DNA of 16,925 nt from Pseudolachnospira sp964507035 (GTDB lineage Bacteria; Bacillota; Clostridia; Lachnospirales; Lachnospiraceae): the NCBI GenBank assembly GCA_964507035.1, contig CAZDOQ010000027.1, positions 1-16,925 on the forward strand, read 5' to 3'. Under the pieces are notes generated by a model. That model worked only from the letters and a program-made list of their open reading frames with translations. It was not told where the DNA came from and made no database searches. Both the position numbers and the translations under genes were made by a program. Shown in pieces: positions 5,707 through 13,068 of this stretch (its first letter is position 1; each line of letters begins with the position of its first letter).

Positions 5707-7281
5707 ATGGAGCAGATTCGGGAGATGAGTCCGGCTTATCAGGAATATCTGCGGGATGAATCCCGGAAAATGGGAACGGCCCAGAGCATTTCATTCCCGG
5801 AGACGGAGGAAGAGGTCCAGGCCATTCTGCGGCAGGTCTGCGGCAAAAAGATTCCCGTGACCATTCAGGGAAGCCGCACCGGCCTGGCTGCTGCCGCCGT
5901 GCCCATGGGAGGCCACATCCTCAATATGAGCCGCATGAATCGGGTTTTGGGCATGAGCCAGAAAGAAGGGAGATTCCGGCTGCGGGTTCAGCCGGGGGTG
6001 ATTTTGTCCCAGCTGCGGAAAGGGCTGGAGGAGCGCCGGTTCCCGGCGGAGGACTGGCCGGAAGCGGACCGGCAGGCATACGTCCAGTTTTGCCGGGCGC
6101 CGGAGCAGTTCTTCCCTACGGACCCCACAGAGACCTCCGCTAGCCTGGGCGGGATGGCGGCCTGCAATGCCTCCGGCGCCCGGAGCTTCCGGTATGGAGC
6201 GGCCCGGAATTATATAGAAGGCCTGCGGCTGGTGCTGGCGGACGGGGATGTGCTGGCTATGCGCCGGGGCCAGTTTGTGGCCCAGGGGAGGAGCCTGCAG
6301 CTGACGACGCTTTCGGGCCGGATCCTGGACGTTCCCCTTCCCACCTACCAGATGCCGGCGGCCAAAAACGCCTCCGGCTACTATGCGGCAAACCAGATGG
6401 ATGCGGTGGATTTTTTGGTGGGTTCAGACGGGACCCTGGGAGTGATCACAGAACTGACCCTGGAACTTTTGCCGCTGCCGCCGGTGATCTGGGGCGTCAG
6501 CTGCTTTTTGGGGAGCGAAGCGCAGGCGGTGGCCTTTGTGGAAAAAATCCGGGGCCAGCTGGAATCCCTGGCCGCCCTGGAGTATTTTGACACCGGCGCT
6601 TTAAAGATCCTCCGGCAGGAAAAAGCAAAAAGCACGGCCTTTGCAGGCCTTCCCCTGCTGCCGGAGCAGGCGGAGGCCTGTGTGTACGCGGAATTTCACT
6701 GTCAGCAGGAGTCCCAGGCCTTGGCGGCTCTGTACCGGACAGGGGAGATTTTGGAGGAAGCCGGGGGGAGTGAAGAGAACACCTGGGTGGCCCGAAACGC
6801 CCTGGACCGGGGGCAGCTGCAGTTTTTCCGCCATGCGGTTCCGGAGAGTGTCAACCGGTGGATTGACGAGCGCCGGAAGCAGGATCCTTCCCTGACCAAG
6901 CTGGCGGCGGACATGTCAGTCCCGGACGCTTACCTGGAGCAGGTGCTGGATCTGTACCGGGAGGGCTTGGCCCGGTATGGGCTTACCAGCGCCATCTGGG
7001 GCCATATCGGCAACAATCATCTCCACGTCAACATCCTACCCTGGAACAAGGAGGATTACCAAAAAGGAAAAGTTCTGTACCGGGAGTGGGCCGCCAAGGT
7101 GACGCAGATGGGCGGCGCCGTCTCCGCGGAACACGGTGTGGGCAAGCTGAAAGCGGAGTATCTGACGGTCATGTACGGACCGGAGCACATCCGGGAGATG
7201 GCGCGGGCCAAGCAGGTGTTTGACCCGGATTTTCTCTTGGGGCGCGGCAATCTGTTTGCTCCGCCAGGGGAGGAGGCATAA
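5707..7281 (+). CDS. FAD-linked 2-hydroxyacid (D-lactate/glycolate type) dehydrogenase
   Basis: A 524-residue GlcD/LldD-like flavoprotein. The N-terminal FAD_binding_4 (PCMH-type) domain covers about 25-255: GSRTGLAAAAVPMGGH (55-70), DPTETSASLGGMAACNASGA (139-158) and FLVGSDGTLGVITE (236-249). The C-terminal FAD-oxidase cap domain includes WGHIGNNHLHVNILP (431-445), with probable active-site His, and SAEHGVGK (473-480). No membrane segment is seen. With etfB and etfA directly downstream it matches the layout of electron-bifurcating lactate dehydrogenase (LctBCD of Acetobacterium woodii), in which 2-hydroxyacid oxidation by NAD+ is driven by reduced ferredoxin. Its substrate could equally be glycolate or another 2-hydroxyacid. 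The start has AGGAGG at 5694-5699, 7 bases before the ATG. Confidence 0.88.
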   Translation: MEQIREMSPAYQEYLRDESRKMGTAQSISFPETEEEVQAILRQVCGKKIPVTIQGSRTGLAAAAVPMGGHILNMSRMNRVLGMSQKEGRFRLRVQPGVILSQLRKGLEERRFPAEDWPEADRQAYVQFCRAPEQFFPTDPTETSASLGGMAACNASGARSFRYGAARNYIEGLRLVLADGDVLAMRRGQFVAQGRSLQLTTLSGRILDVPLPTYQMPAAKNASGYYAANQMDAVDFLVGSDGTLGVITELTLELLPLPPVIWGVSCFLGSEAQAVAFVEKIRGQLESLAALEYFDTGALKILRQEKAKSTAFAGLPLLPEQAEACVYAEFHCQQESQALAALYRTGEILEEAGGSEENTWVARNALDRGQLQFFRHAVPESVNRWIDERRKQDPSLTKLAADMSVPDAYLEQVLDLYREGLARYGLTSAIWGHIGNNHLHVNILPWNKEDYQKGKVLYREWAAKVTQMGGAVSAEHGVGKLKAEYLTVMYGPEHIREMARAKQVFDPDFLLGRGNLFAPPGEEA

Positions 7282-7282
7282 G

Positions 7283-8065
7283 ATGCGGATTTTGGTATGT
7301 GTCAAACAGGTCCCTTCCAGCAGCCAAGTGCGGCTGGATCCGGAGACCAAAACCCTGATTCGGGATGGGCTCCAGTCGGTGTTAAATCCCTTTGACGCCT
7401 ATGCCATAGAGGAGGCGGTGCGGTGGAAGGAAGCTTTGGGAGGAACCGTGACGGTACTCAGCATGGGAATTCCCTCCACGGAACGGCTTCTCCGGGACGC
7501 CATGGCCCGGGGAGCAGACGAGGGCGTTCTTCTCACCGGCCGGGCCTTTGCCGGCGCGGATACCCTGGCCACATCCTACACTCTGGCGGCTGGGATCCGG
7601 CGGTTGGGGGATTTTTCCCCGATCCTCTGCGGCCGGATGGCGGTGGACGGGGATACGGCTCAGATCGGGCCGGAGTTGGCGGAACAGCTGGGGATCCCCC
7701 ATGTGACGGAGGTAAGCCGGATCCTGTCTGTGCAGGATAGACAGGCCGTGGTGGAAAAGGAGGCGGAAGGCGCCCGGTTTCAGCTGGCAGTGGAACTGCC
7801 GGCGCTTCTCACAGTGACCCGGGAGATCAACCAGCCCCGGCTTCCCTCCCTGGCAGGCATTCGCCGGGGGGAAGCGGGAACGGTCCGTGTTTGGGGAGTC
7901 CGGGAACTTTGCGTCAGCCCGGAACGGACGGGGTTGGCCGGATCCCCCACCCAGGTGGTGGAGACCTGCGTGCCCAAACGGGAACAGATTTGCGAACCTC
8001 TGGAGGGAACATTGGCGGAAAAAGCGGCGGCGGTGCTGCGCCTCTGGAATACTCTTGGGGGATAA
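7283..8065 (+). CDS. etfB: Electron transfer flavoprotein beta subunit
   Basis: A 260-residue EtfB, normal length. Signatures are MRILVCVKQVP at the N-terminus, NPFDAYAIEEA (35-45), and CGRMAVDGDTAQIGPELAEQ (116-135) followed by LGIPHVTEV. The VDGDTAQIGP segment is the nucleotide-binding region that in bifurcating Etfs holds the bifurcating FAD rather than AMP. The start codon lies one base after the stop of the dehydrogenase gene, and AGGAGG at 7271-7276 lies inside that gene's end, indicating translational coupling. Together with the ferredoxin-fused EtfA, the context supports a bifurcating or confurcating complex in the cytosol. Confidence 0.95.
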   Translation: MRILVCVKQVPSSSQVRLDPETKTLIRDGLQSVLNPFDAYAIEEAVRWKEALGGTVTVLSMGIPSTERLLRDAMARGADEGVLLTGRAFAGADTLATSYTLAAGIRRLGDFSPILCGRMAVDGDTAQIGPELAEQLGIPHVTEVSRILSVQDRQAVVEKEAEGARFQLAVELPALLTVTREINQPRLPSLAGIRRGEAGTVRVWGVRELCVSPERTGLAGSPTQVVETCVPKREQICEPLEGTLAEKAAAVLRLWNTLGG

Positions 8066-8115
8066 CTGGCTGCCAAGGAAAACACGCCAAGACAGCGGCG
8101 AAAGGAGATGGAAAG

Positions 8116-9291
8116 ATGGCGGGACTGGTGATTGACCGGCATGCCTGCGTGGGCTGCGGCCTGTGCGCGTCGGCCTGCCCCTTTGGAGCCATTACGGTCC
8201 AGAGAGGGACGGCGGAATCCAATGAATCTTGCACCCTGTGCGGCGCCTGCGTGGATGTCTGCCCGGTGCAGGCCCTCTCCATGAAGCGGGCAGGGCAGGA
8301 AGCATCGGAGGGATTTCAGGATCTCTGGGTTTTTGCGGAACTGACAGAAGATGGGTTGGCGCCAGTGGTCCGGGAGCTTCTGGGAGAGGGGCGCAAACTG
8401 GCGGACGCCCGGGGCTGCCGCCTGGCAGCGGTACTCTTGGGCGGAGCCGGGGCTTTCCGGGAGGCAGAACTGATCTGCCTGGGAGCGGATCTGGTCTATT
8501 ACTGCCGGGATGGGCAGCTGGCAGAGCCACTGGAGGAGCCTTACGCCCAGGTGCTTGCGGTCATGGTGGAGCGCTACCGGCCGGAGGCGTTTCTGTTTGG
8601 GGCCACCAGCTTTGGACGTTCTCTGGCCCCCAGGCTGGCAGCCCGGCTGAGGACGGGGCTGACGGCGGACTGCACAGAGTTGTCCGTCTCAGATGGCCTG
8701 CTGCGGCAAACCCGCCCGGCCTTTGGAGGCAACCTGATGGCAACCATCCTCTGCCCATCCCGGCGTCCCCAGATGGCCACGGTCCGGCCAGGGATCTTTG
8801 CCCCGGCCATTCCGGATCCCACCCGGTCCGGCCGGGTTCGGGAATTCCCGCTGCCGGAACTGACCAGCCGCGTCCAGGTGTTGGAACGGGTGAAACTGCC
8901 GCCGGTGGAATCCATAGCCGGCGCGCCGGTGCTGGTGGTGGCAGGCCGGGGCATTGGCAGCAGAAAAAATCTGGCCCTGGTCCAGGAATTTGCCCATCGG
9001 ATCGGCGCTGCCTGGGGCTGCTCCCGGCCCTTGGTGGATGCAGGCTGGTGTGAGCACGCCCACCAGGTGGGCCAGACTGGCTGCACTGTAGCGCCCCGGC
9101 TTTTGATCAGCTTGGGCGTGTCCGGCGCCATCCAACACCTGGCCGGAATCTCCCGGGCGAAGACCATTGTGGCGGTGAACACAGACCCCAAAGCGCCTAT
9201 TTTTCAGGTGAGCCGCTATGCGGTGACGGAGGACTGTGTGGAGGTCCTCCGGGAATGGCTACGGCAGCTGCCCCAGGGGGAGGGAGCATAA
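8116..9291 (+). CDS. etfA: Electron transfer flavoprotein alpha subunit with N-terminal ferredoxin domain
   Basis: A 391-residue EtfA carrying an extra N-terminal domain with two 4Fe-4S motifs: C11, C14, C17, C21 (CVGCGLCASACP) and C39, C42, C45, C49 (CTLCGACVDVCP). The Etf alpha N-domain follows from about 70. The C-terminal FAD-binding domain includes VAGRGIGSRKN (275-285), RPLVDAGWCEHAHQVGQTG (304-322), LGVSGAIQHLAG (333-344) and NTDPKAPIF (355-363). Extra ferredoxin domains mark Etfs that exchange electrons with ferredoxin, as in LctC of Acetobacterium woodii. The start at ATG 8116 has AAAGGAG at 8101-8107; the frame is open upstream inside etfB, but that part encodes nothing familiar. 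Last gene of the + strand run; it converges with the histidine kinase gene 46 bases away, and no terminator is visible between them. Confidence 0.95.
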   Translation: MAGLVIDRHACVGCGLCASACPFGAITVQRGTAESNESCTLCGACVDVCPVQALSMKRAGQEASEGFQDLWVFAELTEDGLAPVVRELLGEGRKLADARGCRLAAVLLGGAGAFREAELICLGADLVYYCRDGQLAEPLEEPYAQVLAVMVERYRPEAFLFGATSFGRSLAPRLAARLRTGLTADCTELSVSDGLLRQTRPAFGGNLMATILCPSRRPQMATVRPGIFAPAIPDPTRSGRVREFPLPELTSRVQVLERVKLPPVESIAGAPVLVVAGRGIGSRKNLALVQEFAHRIGAAWGCSRPLVDAGWCEHAHQVGQTGCTVAPRLLISLGVSGAIQHLAGISRAKTIVAVNTDPKAPIFQVSRYAVTEDCVEVLREWLRQLPQGEGA

Positions 9292-9337
9292 CCCGGGGAA
9301 AGAGCGGGATGGGAAGCCGGTCAGGCGCGGCGGCGCT

Positions 9338-10426
9338 TTACGTCTCTTCCAGGGGAAGGGTGAAGGAAAACACGGCTCCATGCTGGTGGTTCCGGGCCTC
9401 AATGCTCCCTCCGTGGGCAGTGACAATGGTCTTACAGATGGAAAGGCCGATCCCCATGCCTTTGGTGGAATCGCTGCTGCCGTTGGCGTTGGAATTGTAG
9501 CCGTCAAAGATGGTGGCAAGCCGCTCCGGCGCAATGCCCACGCCAAAATCATACACGGAAAAACAGACAAAACCGTTTTGAGTGAAAATCCGGCATTCTA
9601 TGGGCTTTTCGCTGTGAGAGTGACGGATGGCGTTATCCATCAGATTGATTAAGACCTGCTCAATGAGGGTGGGATCCATGGGCGCTAAAATCAACTCATC
9701 CGGCATAAAAACCTGCACGTTGGCATCCGGAATCCGCTTCTTCAGCCGGGAAATGGCCCCGGCGATCACCTCCTCCACCGCTTCCAGTGACTTGTTGATC
9801 TTGGCGGCGCCGGTGTCGGAGATCCGGGTGACGGAGAGCAGGTTCTCCACCATGTTCAACAGCCACTCCCCGTCCTCATGGACATTCTGAATCAGCTGCC
9901 GCTTTTCCTCCTCTCCCAGGGAAGTTCTGTTTTCCAGATAGGTGGCGCTGGCGCCAATGATGCTGGTCAGCGGCGTCCGCAGGTCATGGGAGATAGCCCG
10001 AAGCAGGTTGGCGCGCATCCCCTCTTTCTCTGCCTCCATCAGCATTTGCTCCCGCTCCCGGTTCAAACGGGTCTGCTCCGCCAGATGGGTGGTGGTGGTG
10101 CTGGTGATCAGGGTGATGGCCAGCATGCCAATGAAGGTGATCGGATATCCAGCCAGGGAAAAATTCAGAGCCCAGAACGGATAGGTGAAAAAGTAGTTGA
10201 TGGCAATGACGCTGGCCAGGGAGGCCAGGGCGCCCCAGATATAGCCGGTGGTGCTCCTGGCAATGGTCACAATGGCCAGCATGTACAGGATGGTGATATT
10301 AACGGTATTGTCAGCCAGCCCTTGGTACAGGAAAGACAGCGCAGAGGCGATAAACAGCGCAGCCGCTGTGATCCCCAGGTTGCGCAGAAAACTTTTTCGG
10401 GTGGTTTTGGCTTGGGGCACAGTCAT
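9338..10426 (-). CDS. KdpD-like sensor histidine kinase (DUF4118)
   Basis: A 362-residue membrane histidine kinase equivalent to the C-terminal half of KdpD. Four closely spaced membrane segments lie at about 13-35, 43-57, 62-80 and 90-112 (DUF4118). A short coiled linker follows, then HisKA with the phospho-acceptor H147 in AISHDLRTPLTSIIG, and HATPase_c with N box NLMDNAIRHS (261-270, N265), G1 DFGVGI (293-298) and G2 GMGIGLSI (323-330). The large N-terminal KdpD sensor and USP domains are absent, and no response regulator or kdp gene is next to it. The start has AAGGAGAG (plus-strand 10431-10438). It follows the TPR gene by 30 bases on the same strand, forming a probable two-gene operon. 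The signal it senses is unknown. Confidence 0.93.
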   Translation of the reverse strand: MTVPQAKTTRKSFLRNLGITAAALFIASALSFLYQGLADNTVNITILYMLAIVTIARSTTGYIWGALASLASVIAINYFFTYPFWALNFSLAGYPITFIGMLAITLITSTTTTHLAEQTRLNREREQMLMEAEKEGMRANLLRAISHDLRTPLTSIIGASATYLENRTSLGEEEKRQLIQNVHEDGEWLLNMVENLLSVTRISDTGAAKINKSLEAVEEVIAGAISRLKKRIPDANVQVFMPDELILAPMDPTLIEQVLINLMDNAIRHSHSEKPIECRIFTQNGFVCFSVYDFGVGIAPERLATIFDGYNSNANGSSDSTKGMGIGLSICKTIVTAHGGSIEARNHQHGAVFSFTLPLEET

Positions 10427-10456
10427 GGGACTCTCCTTGTTCCCTGCGGCGGGCCG

Positions 10457-11134
10457 TTACAGGCGGGCGGCCGCCAGGGCCAGCAGCATGTTTTGGCGGG
10501 TGATGCGGTACAGTTCGGATTCGCCGGTGGTCCGTTTGATTTCCTCCAAGGCCTCCTCATAGACCGGAATGGAGTTTTCATACCGGGCTGCCCGGTAGTA
10601 GAGGTCGGCCAGGGCGGCCAGGGCGGCGCCGTAGCGGACATCCTCCGGATTCCGGCTGCTCCCTTCCCGGGCAATGTCCAGAACGCGGCGCTGGCAGTCC
10701 AACGCCTGGTTATAGTCTTCCAGCTGCTGGTACAGTCCGCTGAGGGTGTTTAAGATCTCCGCCATCTCCGGGCTGGCATCCATTCCGTGCTGTGCAAAGA
10801 AGGTCTCGGCTCTCTGGGCGTATTCCAGTCCTTGGCCGGTGACCCGGGCTTCCAGACAGGCGGAGGCGGCGTTTTGCAGCAGAGTCCCGTACAGACCGGC
10901 CTGGGAGAAGCCCATCCGCTCCGCCATCTCCAGGGCCTGAGATGCGCTGGGAAGGGCTTCGGCAGGTCTTCCGGCTTTCCGGTACAACTCGGTGAGTTCG
11001 TTGGTCAGGGTCAGGGCTGCCTGGGAGTCCGGCTCAGACTGGGCCAGATGTTCTTGGAGAAGGCGTTCTGCCTCTTCCCAGTTTTGCTGGGAGAGAAGGG
11101 AATCCAGTTGCTGAAACATAGCAGATAAATTCAT
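10457..11134 (-). CDS. TPR repeat protein
   Basis: A 225-residue, all-helical soluble protein built of degenerate tetratricopeptide repeats. Readable units include NWEEAERLLQEHLAQ, LYRKAGRPAEALPSASQALE, LYQQLEDYNQALDCQRRVLD and LYYRAARYENSIPVYEEALE. No signal peptide, catalytic motif or membrane segment is present, so it is probably a scaffold or binding partner in the cytosol. It is the first gene of the minus-strand unit, 30 bases ahead of the histidine kinase, which suggests a shared signalling role but does not prove it. The ATG at 11134 has GGAAAGGAA about 10 bases upstream (plus-strand 11145-11153). An alternative start five codons downstream (MFQQL) has no better ribosome site. Confidence 0.8.
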   Translation of the reverse strand: MNLSAMFQQLDSLLSQQNWEEAERLLQEHLAQSEPDSQAALTLTNELTELYRKAGRPAEALPSASQALEMAERMGFSQAGLYGTLLQNAASACLEARVTGQGLEYAQRAETFFAQHGMDASPEMAEILNTLSGLYQQLEDYNQALDCQRRVLDIAREGSSRNPEDVRYGAALAALADLYYRAARYENSIPVYEEALEEIKRTTGESELYRITRQNMLLALAAARL

Positions 11135-11173
11135 TTTGAATCAGTTCCTTTCCATATGATTCTACTTCTACCC

Positions 11174-11202
11174 AGTTTAGCATGGAAAGGGCAGAAAAGC
11201 AA
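11174..11202 (-). promoter_or_regulatory. Promoter for TPR-histidine kinase unit
   Basis: On the minus strand, TTGCTT (plus-strand 11197-11202) and TAAACT (11174-11179) are separated by 17 bases, with TGC just before the -10 box (extended -10). The transcript would start near 11167, about 33 bases before the TPR start codon. The divergent GIY-YIG gene has no clear promoter in the same gap. Confidence 0.6.
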
Positions 11203-11282
11203 ATGCAGGTTGTGGCAAAAAACGGGCAAAAGGGACAGCGTCTGACGCAAGAGGAGAAAAATAGCCGGGAAAGGAGTCGGAG

Positions 11283-11657
11283 ATGGCAGAAGCGGGGAAG
11301 ACGAAACAGACGGAGCAAGAGGCAAAACAGCAGGGGAAGGCGGCAGCACTTCCGCAGGAGGCGGCGGAACCCCAGAGGCATTTTGTCTATATGCTCCGGT
11401 GCCGGGACGGCAGTTTGTACACCGGCTGGACCACCCACCTGCAGGAGCGGGTTTGGATCCACAATCAGGGCAAGGGGGCCAAATACACCCGGAGCCGCCG
11501 GCCGGTGGAACTGGTCTACTGGGAGGAGTATCCGGACAAGAGCCAGGCCCTGCGCCGGGAGCGGGAGATCAAAGGGCTGGACCGGCAGGAAAAGCAGCGT
11601 CTCATAGCCGGAGGGGCAGGCAAACTGGACCCGTGTCCTTTTAGGGGAGGATCTTAA
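11283..11657 (+). CDS. GIY-YIG nuclease family protein (UPF0213/YhbQ type)
   Basis: A 124-residue protein with a stand-alone GIY-YIG domain at about 32-110: FVYMLRCRDGSLYTGWT (34-50) supplies the GIY and YIG equivalents (VYM, YTG), R56 and E94 are the probable catalytic Arg and Glu, and HNQGKGAKYTRSRRPVELVY (60-79) is the signature of the UPF0213 branch. These are small, possibly DNA-directed nucleases of unclear cellular role. Residues 1-31 are a Lys/Glu/Gln/Ala-rich extension, unlike the compact family members that begin near HFVYML. The start is set by AAAGGAG at 11270-11276, 6 bases before the only usable ATG. It is transcribed divergently from the TPR gene, and the GntR operon begins about 90 bases downstream. 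Confidence 0.9.
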   Translation: MAEAGKTKQTEQEAKQQGKAAALPQEAAEPQRHFVYMLRCRDGSLYTGWTTHLQERVWIHNQGKGAKYTRSRRPVELVYWEEYPDKSQALRREREIKGLDRQEKQRLIAGGAGKLDPCPFRGGS

Positions 11658-11669
11658 GAAATTCTTCTG

Positions 11670-11698
11670 TTGCCGGAATTGGACCTTCATGGTATATT
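11670..11698 (+). promoter_or_regulatory. Promoter of the GntR-ABC operon
   Basis: TTGCCG (11670-11675) and TATATT (11693-11698) are separated by 17 bases. The predicted start near 11705 falls inside the palindromic operator at 11701-11727, as expected for an autorepressed operon. Confidence 0.6.
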
Positions 11699-11700
11699 CT

Positions 11701-11727
11701 AGGCGTACTAGTAATGATAGTACACCT
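11701..11727 (+). promoter_or_regulatory. Palindromic operator for the GntR (YtrA-type) repressor
   Basis: Inverted repeat AGGCGTACTA (11701-11710) / TAGTACACCT (11718-11727) with a 7-base spacer; nine of ten arm positions are complementary. Half sites with GTA/TAC cores spaced like this fit operators described for YtrA-subfamily GntR regulators. It overlaps the predicted transcription start and precedes the regulator's own gene, so autorepression is likely. Confidence 0.75.
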
Positions 11728-11746
11728 AAAATGGGAGGTGCAGCGG

Positions 11747-12127
11747 ATGTTCCAAATTGACGTTATGAGCCGCAAACCGGTGTACGAGCAGCTGATCAAT
11801 CAGATGGAACGGTTCATCCTCACGGGAGTCATCCACCAGGACGACCAGATCCCGTCTATTCGGAGTCTTTCGGTGGAGTTGGCGGTGAATCCCAACACCA
11901 TCCAGAAGGCCTATTCAGAACTGGACCGGCGCGGTATTACGTATTCCGTCCCGGGACGGGGCAGTTTTGTGGCGGCGGGAGCCGTGGGACGGATCGGGGA
12001 GAGAAGGAGGAGCAAATTGAAGGAATTTATCGCGCTGGTCAGTGAACTGGCTTTGGCAGGAATCAAAAAGGAAGAGATCATAGCATGTGTGGAGGGGGCT
12101 TTCCAGGAAACGGAGGCGGAGCGATGA
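11747..12127 (+). CDS. GntR family (YtrA-type) transcriptional regulator
   Basis: A 126-residue one-piece regulator. Residues about 10-75 are a winged helix-turn-helix: KPVYEQLINQMERFILTG, then IPSIRSLSVELAVNPNTIQKAY with the recognition helix, then the wing GITYSVPGRGSFV. A short helical tail (90-118) for dimerisation replaces the large effector-binding domain of other GntR classes, which is diagnostic of YtrA-type proteins. The ATG at 11747 is preferred over 11714 because GGGAGGTG at 11733-11740 precedes it and because 11714 lies inside the operator. It overlaps the ABC ATPase gene by four bases (ATGA). It probably represses the operon until an unknown signal, often cell-wall-active compounds in this family, relieves it. 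Confidence 0.94.
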   Translation: MFQIDVMSRKPVYEQLINQMERFILTGVIHQDDQIPSIRSLSVELAVNPNTIQKAYSELDRRGITYSVPGRGSFVAAGAVGRIGERRRSKLKEFIALVSELALAGIKKEEIIACVEGAFQETEAER

Positions 12128-13068
12128 TCAAGGTAACGGGACTTACCAAAAAATTTGAGGATTTTACGGCGTTAAACCAGATTTCCTGCACCATTCCCCA
12201 CGGCTGTATCTACGGGATGGTGGGCTCCAACGGGGCCGGGAAATCCACCTTCCTGCGGTTGGTCAGCGGCGTCTACCGGCCGGACGCAGGTCAGGTGGAG
12301 ATGGACGGAGCCCCGGTTTATGAGAATCCGGCGGTGAAGGCTCAGATTGCCTATGTGCCGGATGACCTGTATTTTCTGGGCGGCGCTTCCATGGACCGGA
12401 TGGCCAAGTTATACGAAGCGGTCTACCCGGACTTTAACCGGAACCGGTACCAGTATCTGACGGAGAATTTTGGCCTGAACCCCCGAAAGCCCATCCACAC
12501 TTTTTCCAAGGGCATGAAACGCCAGGCGGCCATTGTGCTGGCGCTGTCCGCCCATCCCCGGTATCTGTTTTTTGACGAGACCTTTGACGGTCTGGATCCG
12601 GTGATGCGGAATCTGGTGAAATCCCTGATCTGTGAGGATGTGCTGGAGCGGCAGGCCACCGCCATCATCACCTCCCATTCCCTGCGGGAACTGGAGGATA
12701 CCTGTGATCAGCTGGCGCTGCTGCACCGGGGCGGACTGGTGTTGGAGAGTGATGTGCAGAACTTGAAAACTTCTCTGTTCAAAGTCCAGGTGGCCTTCCA
12801 TGAGGATTACAATGAGACACTCTTTGAGGGAGTGGAGATGCTTCACTATTCCAAACGGGGGGCTGTGTCCAACCTAATCGTCCGGGGACAGCAGGAGGAG
12901 ACGGTGTCCAAGATTGCCGCTCTGCATCCGGTGCTGTTGGATGTGTTGCCGCTGACCTTGGAGGAAGTTTTTACCTATGAGATGGAGGCCCTGGGATACT
13001 ACTTTGCCCCCAGCGGCTATGGTTTTGTGGAGGGAAAGGAGGGAAAATATGAAAAGAAGCTGGTTTGA
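12124..13068 (+). CDS. ABC transporter ATP-binding protein (YtrB-like)
   Basis: A 314-residue ABC ATPase. Walker A is GSNGAGKST (34-42), the signature loop is the divergent FSKGMKRQ (127-134) in place of LSGGQ, Walker B is YLFFDE (147-152) with catalytic E152, followed by the D-loop GLDP, and the switch is H185 in ITSHS. IAYVPDD replaces the usual Q-loop glutamine, as is common in YtrB/CcmA-like proteins next to YtrA regulators. Residues after about 215 form a C-terminal extension of unknown role. The start overlaps the GntR stop, and the 3' end overlaps the permease gene by 20 bases, so the three genes are translationally coupled. Direction of transport and substrate cannot be read from the sequence. 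Confidence 0.93.
   Translation: MIKVTGLTKKFEDFTALNQISCTIPHGCIYGMVGSNGAGKSTFLRLVSGVYRPDAGQVEMDGAPVYENPAVKAQIAYVPDDLYFLGGASMDRMAKLYEAVYPDFNRNRYQYLTENFGLNPRKPIHTFSKGMKRQAAIVLALSAHPRYLFFDETFDGLDPVMRNLVKSLICEDVLERQATAIITSHSLRELEDTCDQLALLHRGGLVLESDVQNLKTSLFKVQVAFHEDYNETLFEGVEMLHYSKRGAVSNLIVRGQQEETVSKIAALHPVLLDVLPLTLEEVFTYEMEALGYYFAPSGYGFVEGKEGKYEKKLV

Noticed and set aside
7891..8115. 75-codon upstream extension of etfA
   Set aside because: It overlaps etfB in another frame, encodes low-complexity Gly/Pro-rich sequence, and the ATG at 8116 has a strong ribosome site and begins the ferredoxin domain.
9292..9337. Terminator between convergent etfA and histidine kinase genes
   Set aside because: The sequence is GC-rich, but I could find no stem followed by a T tract on either strand.
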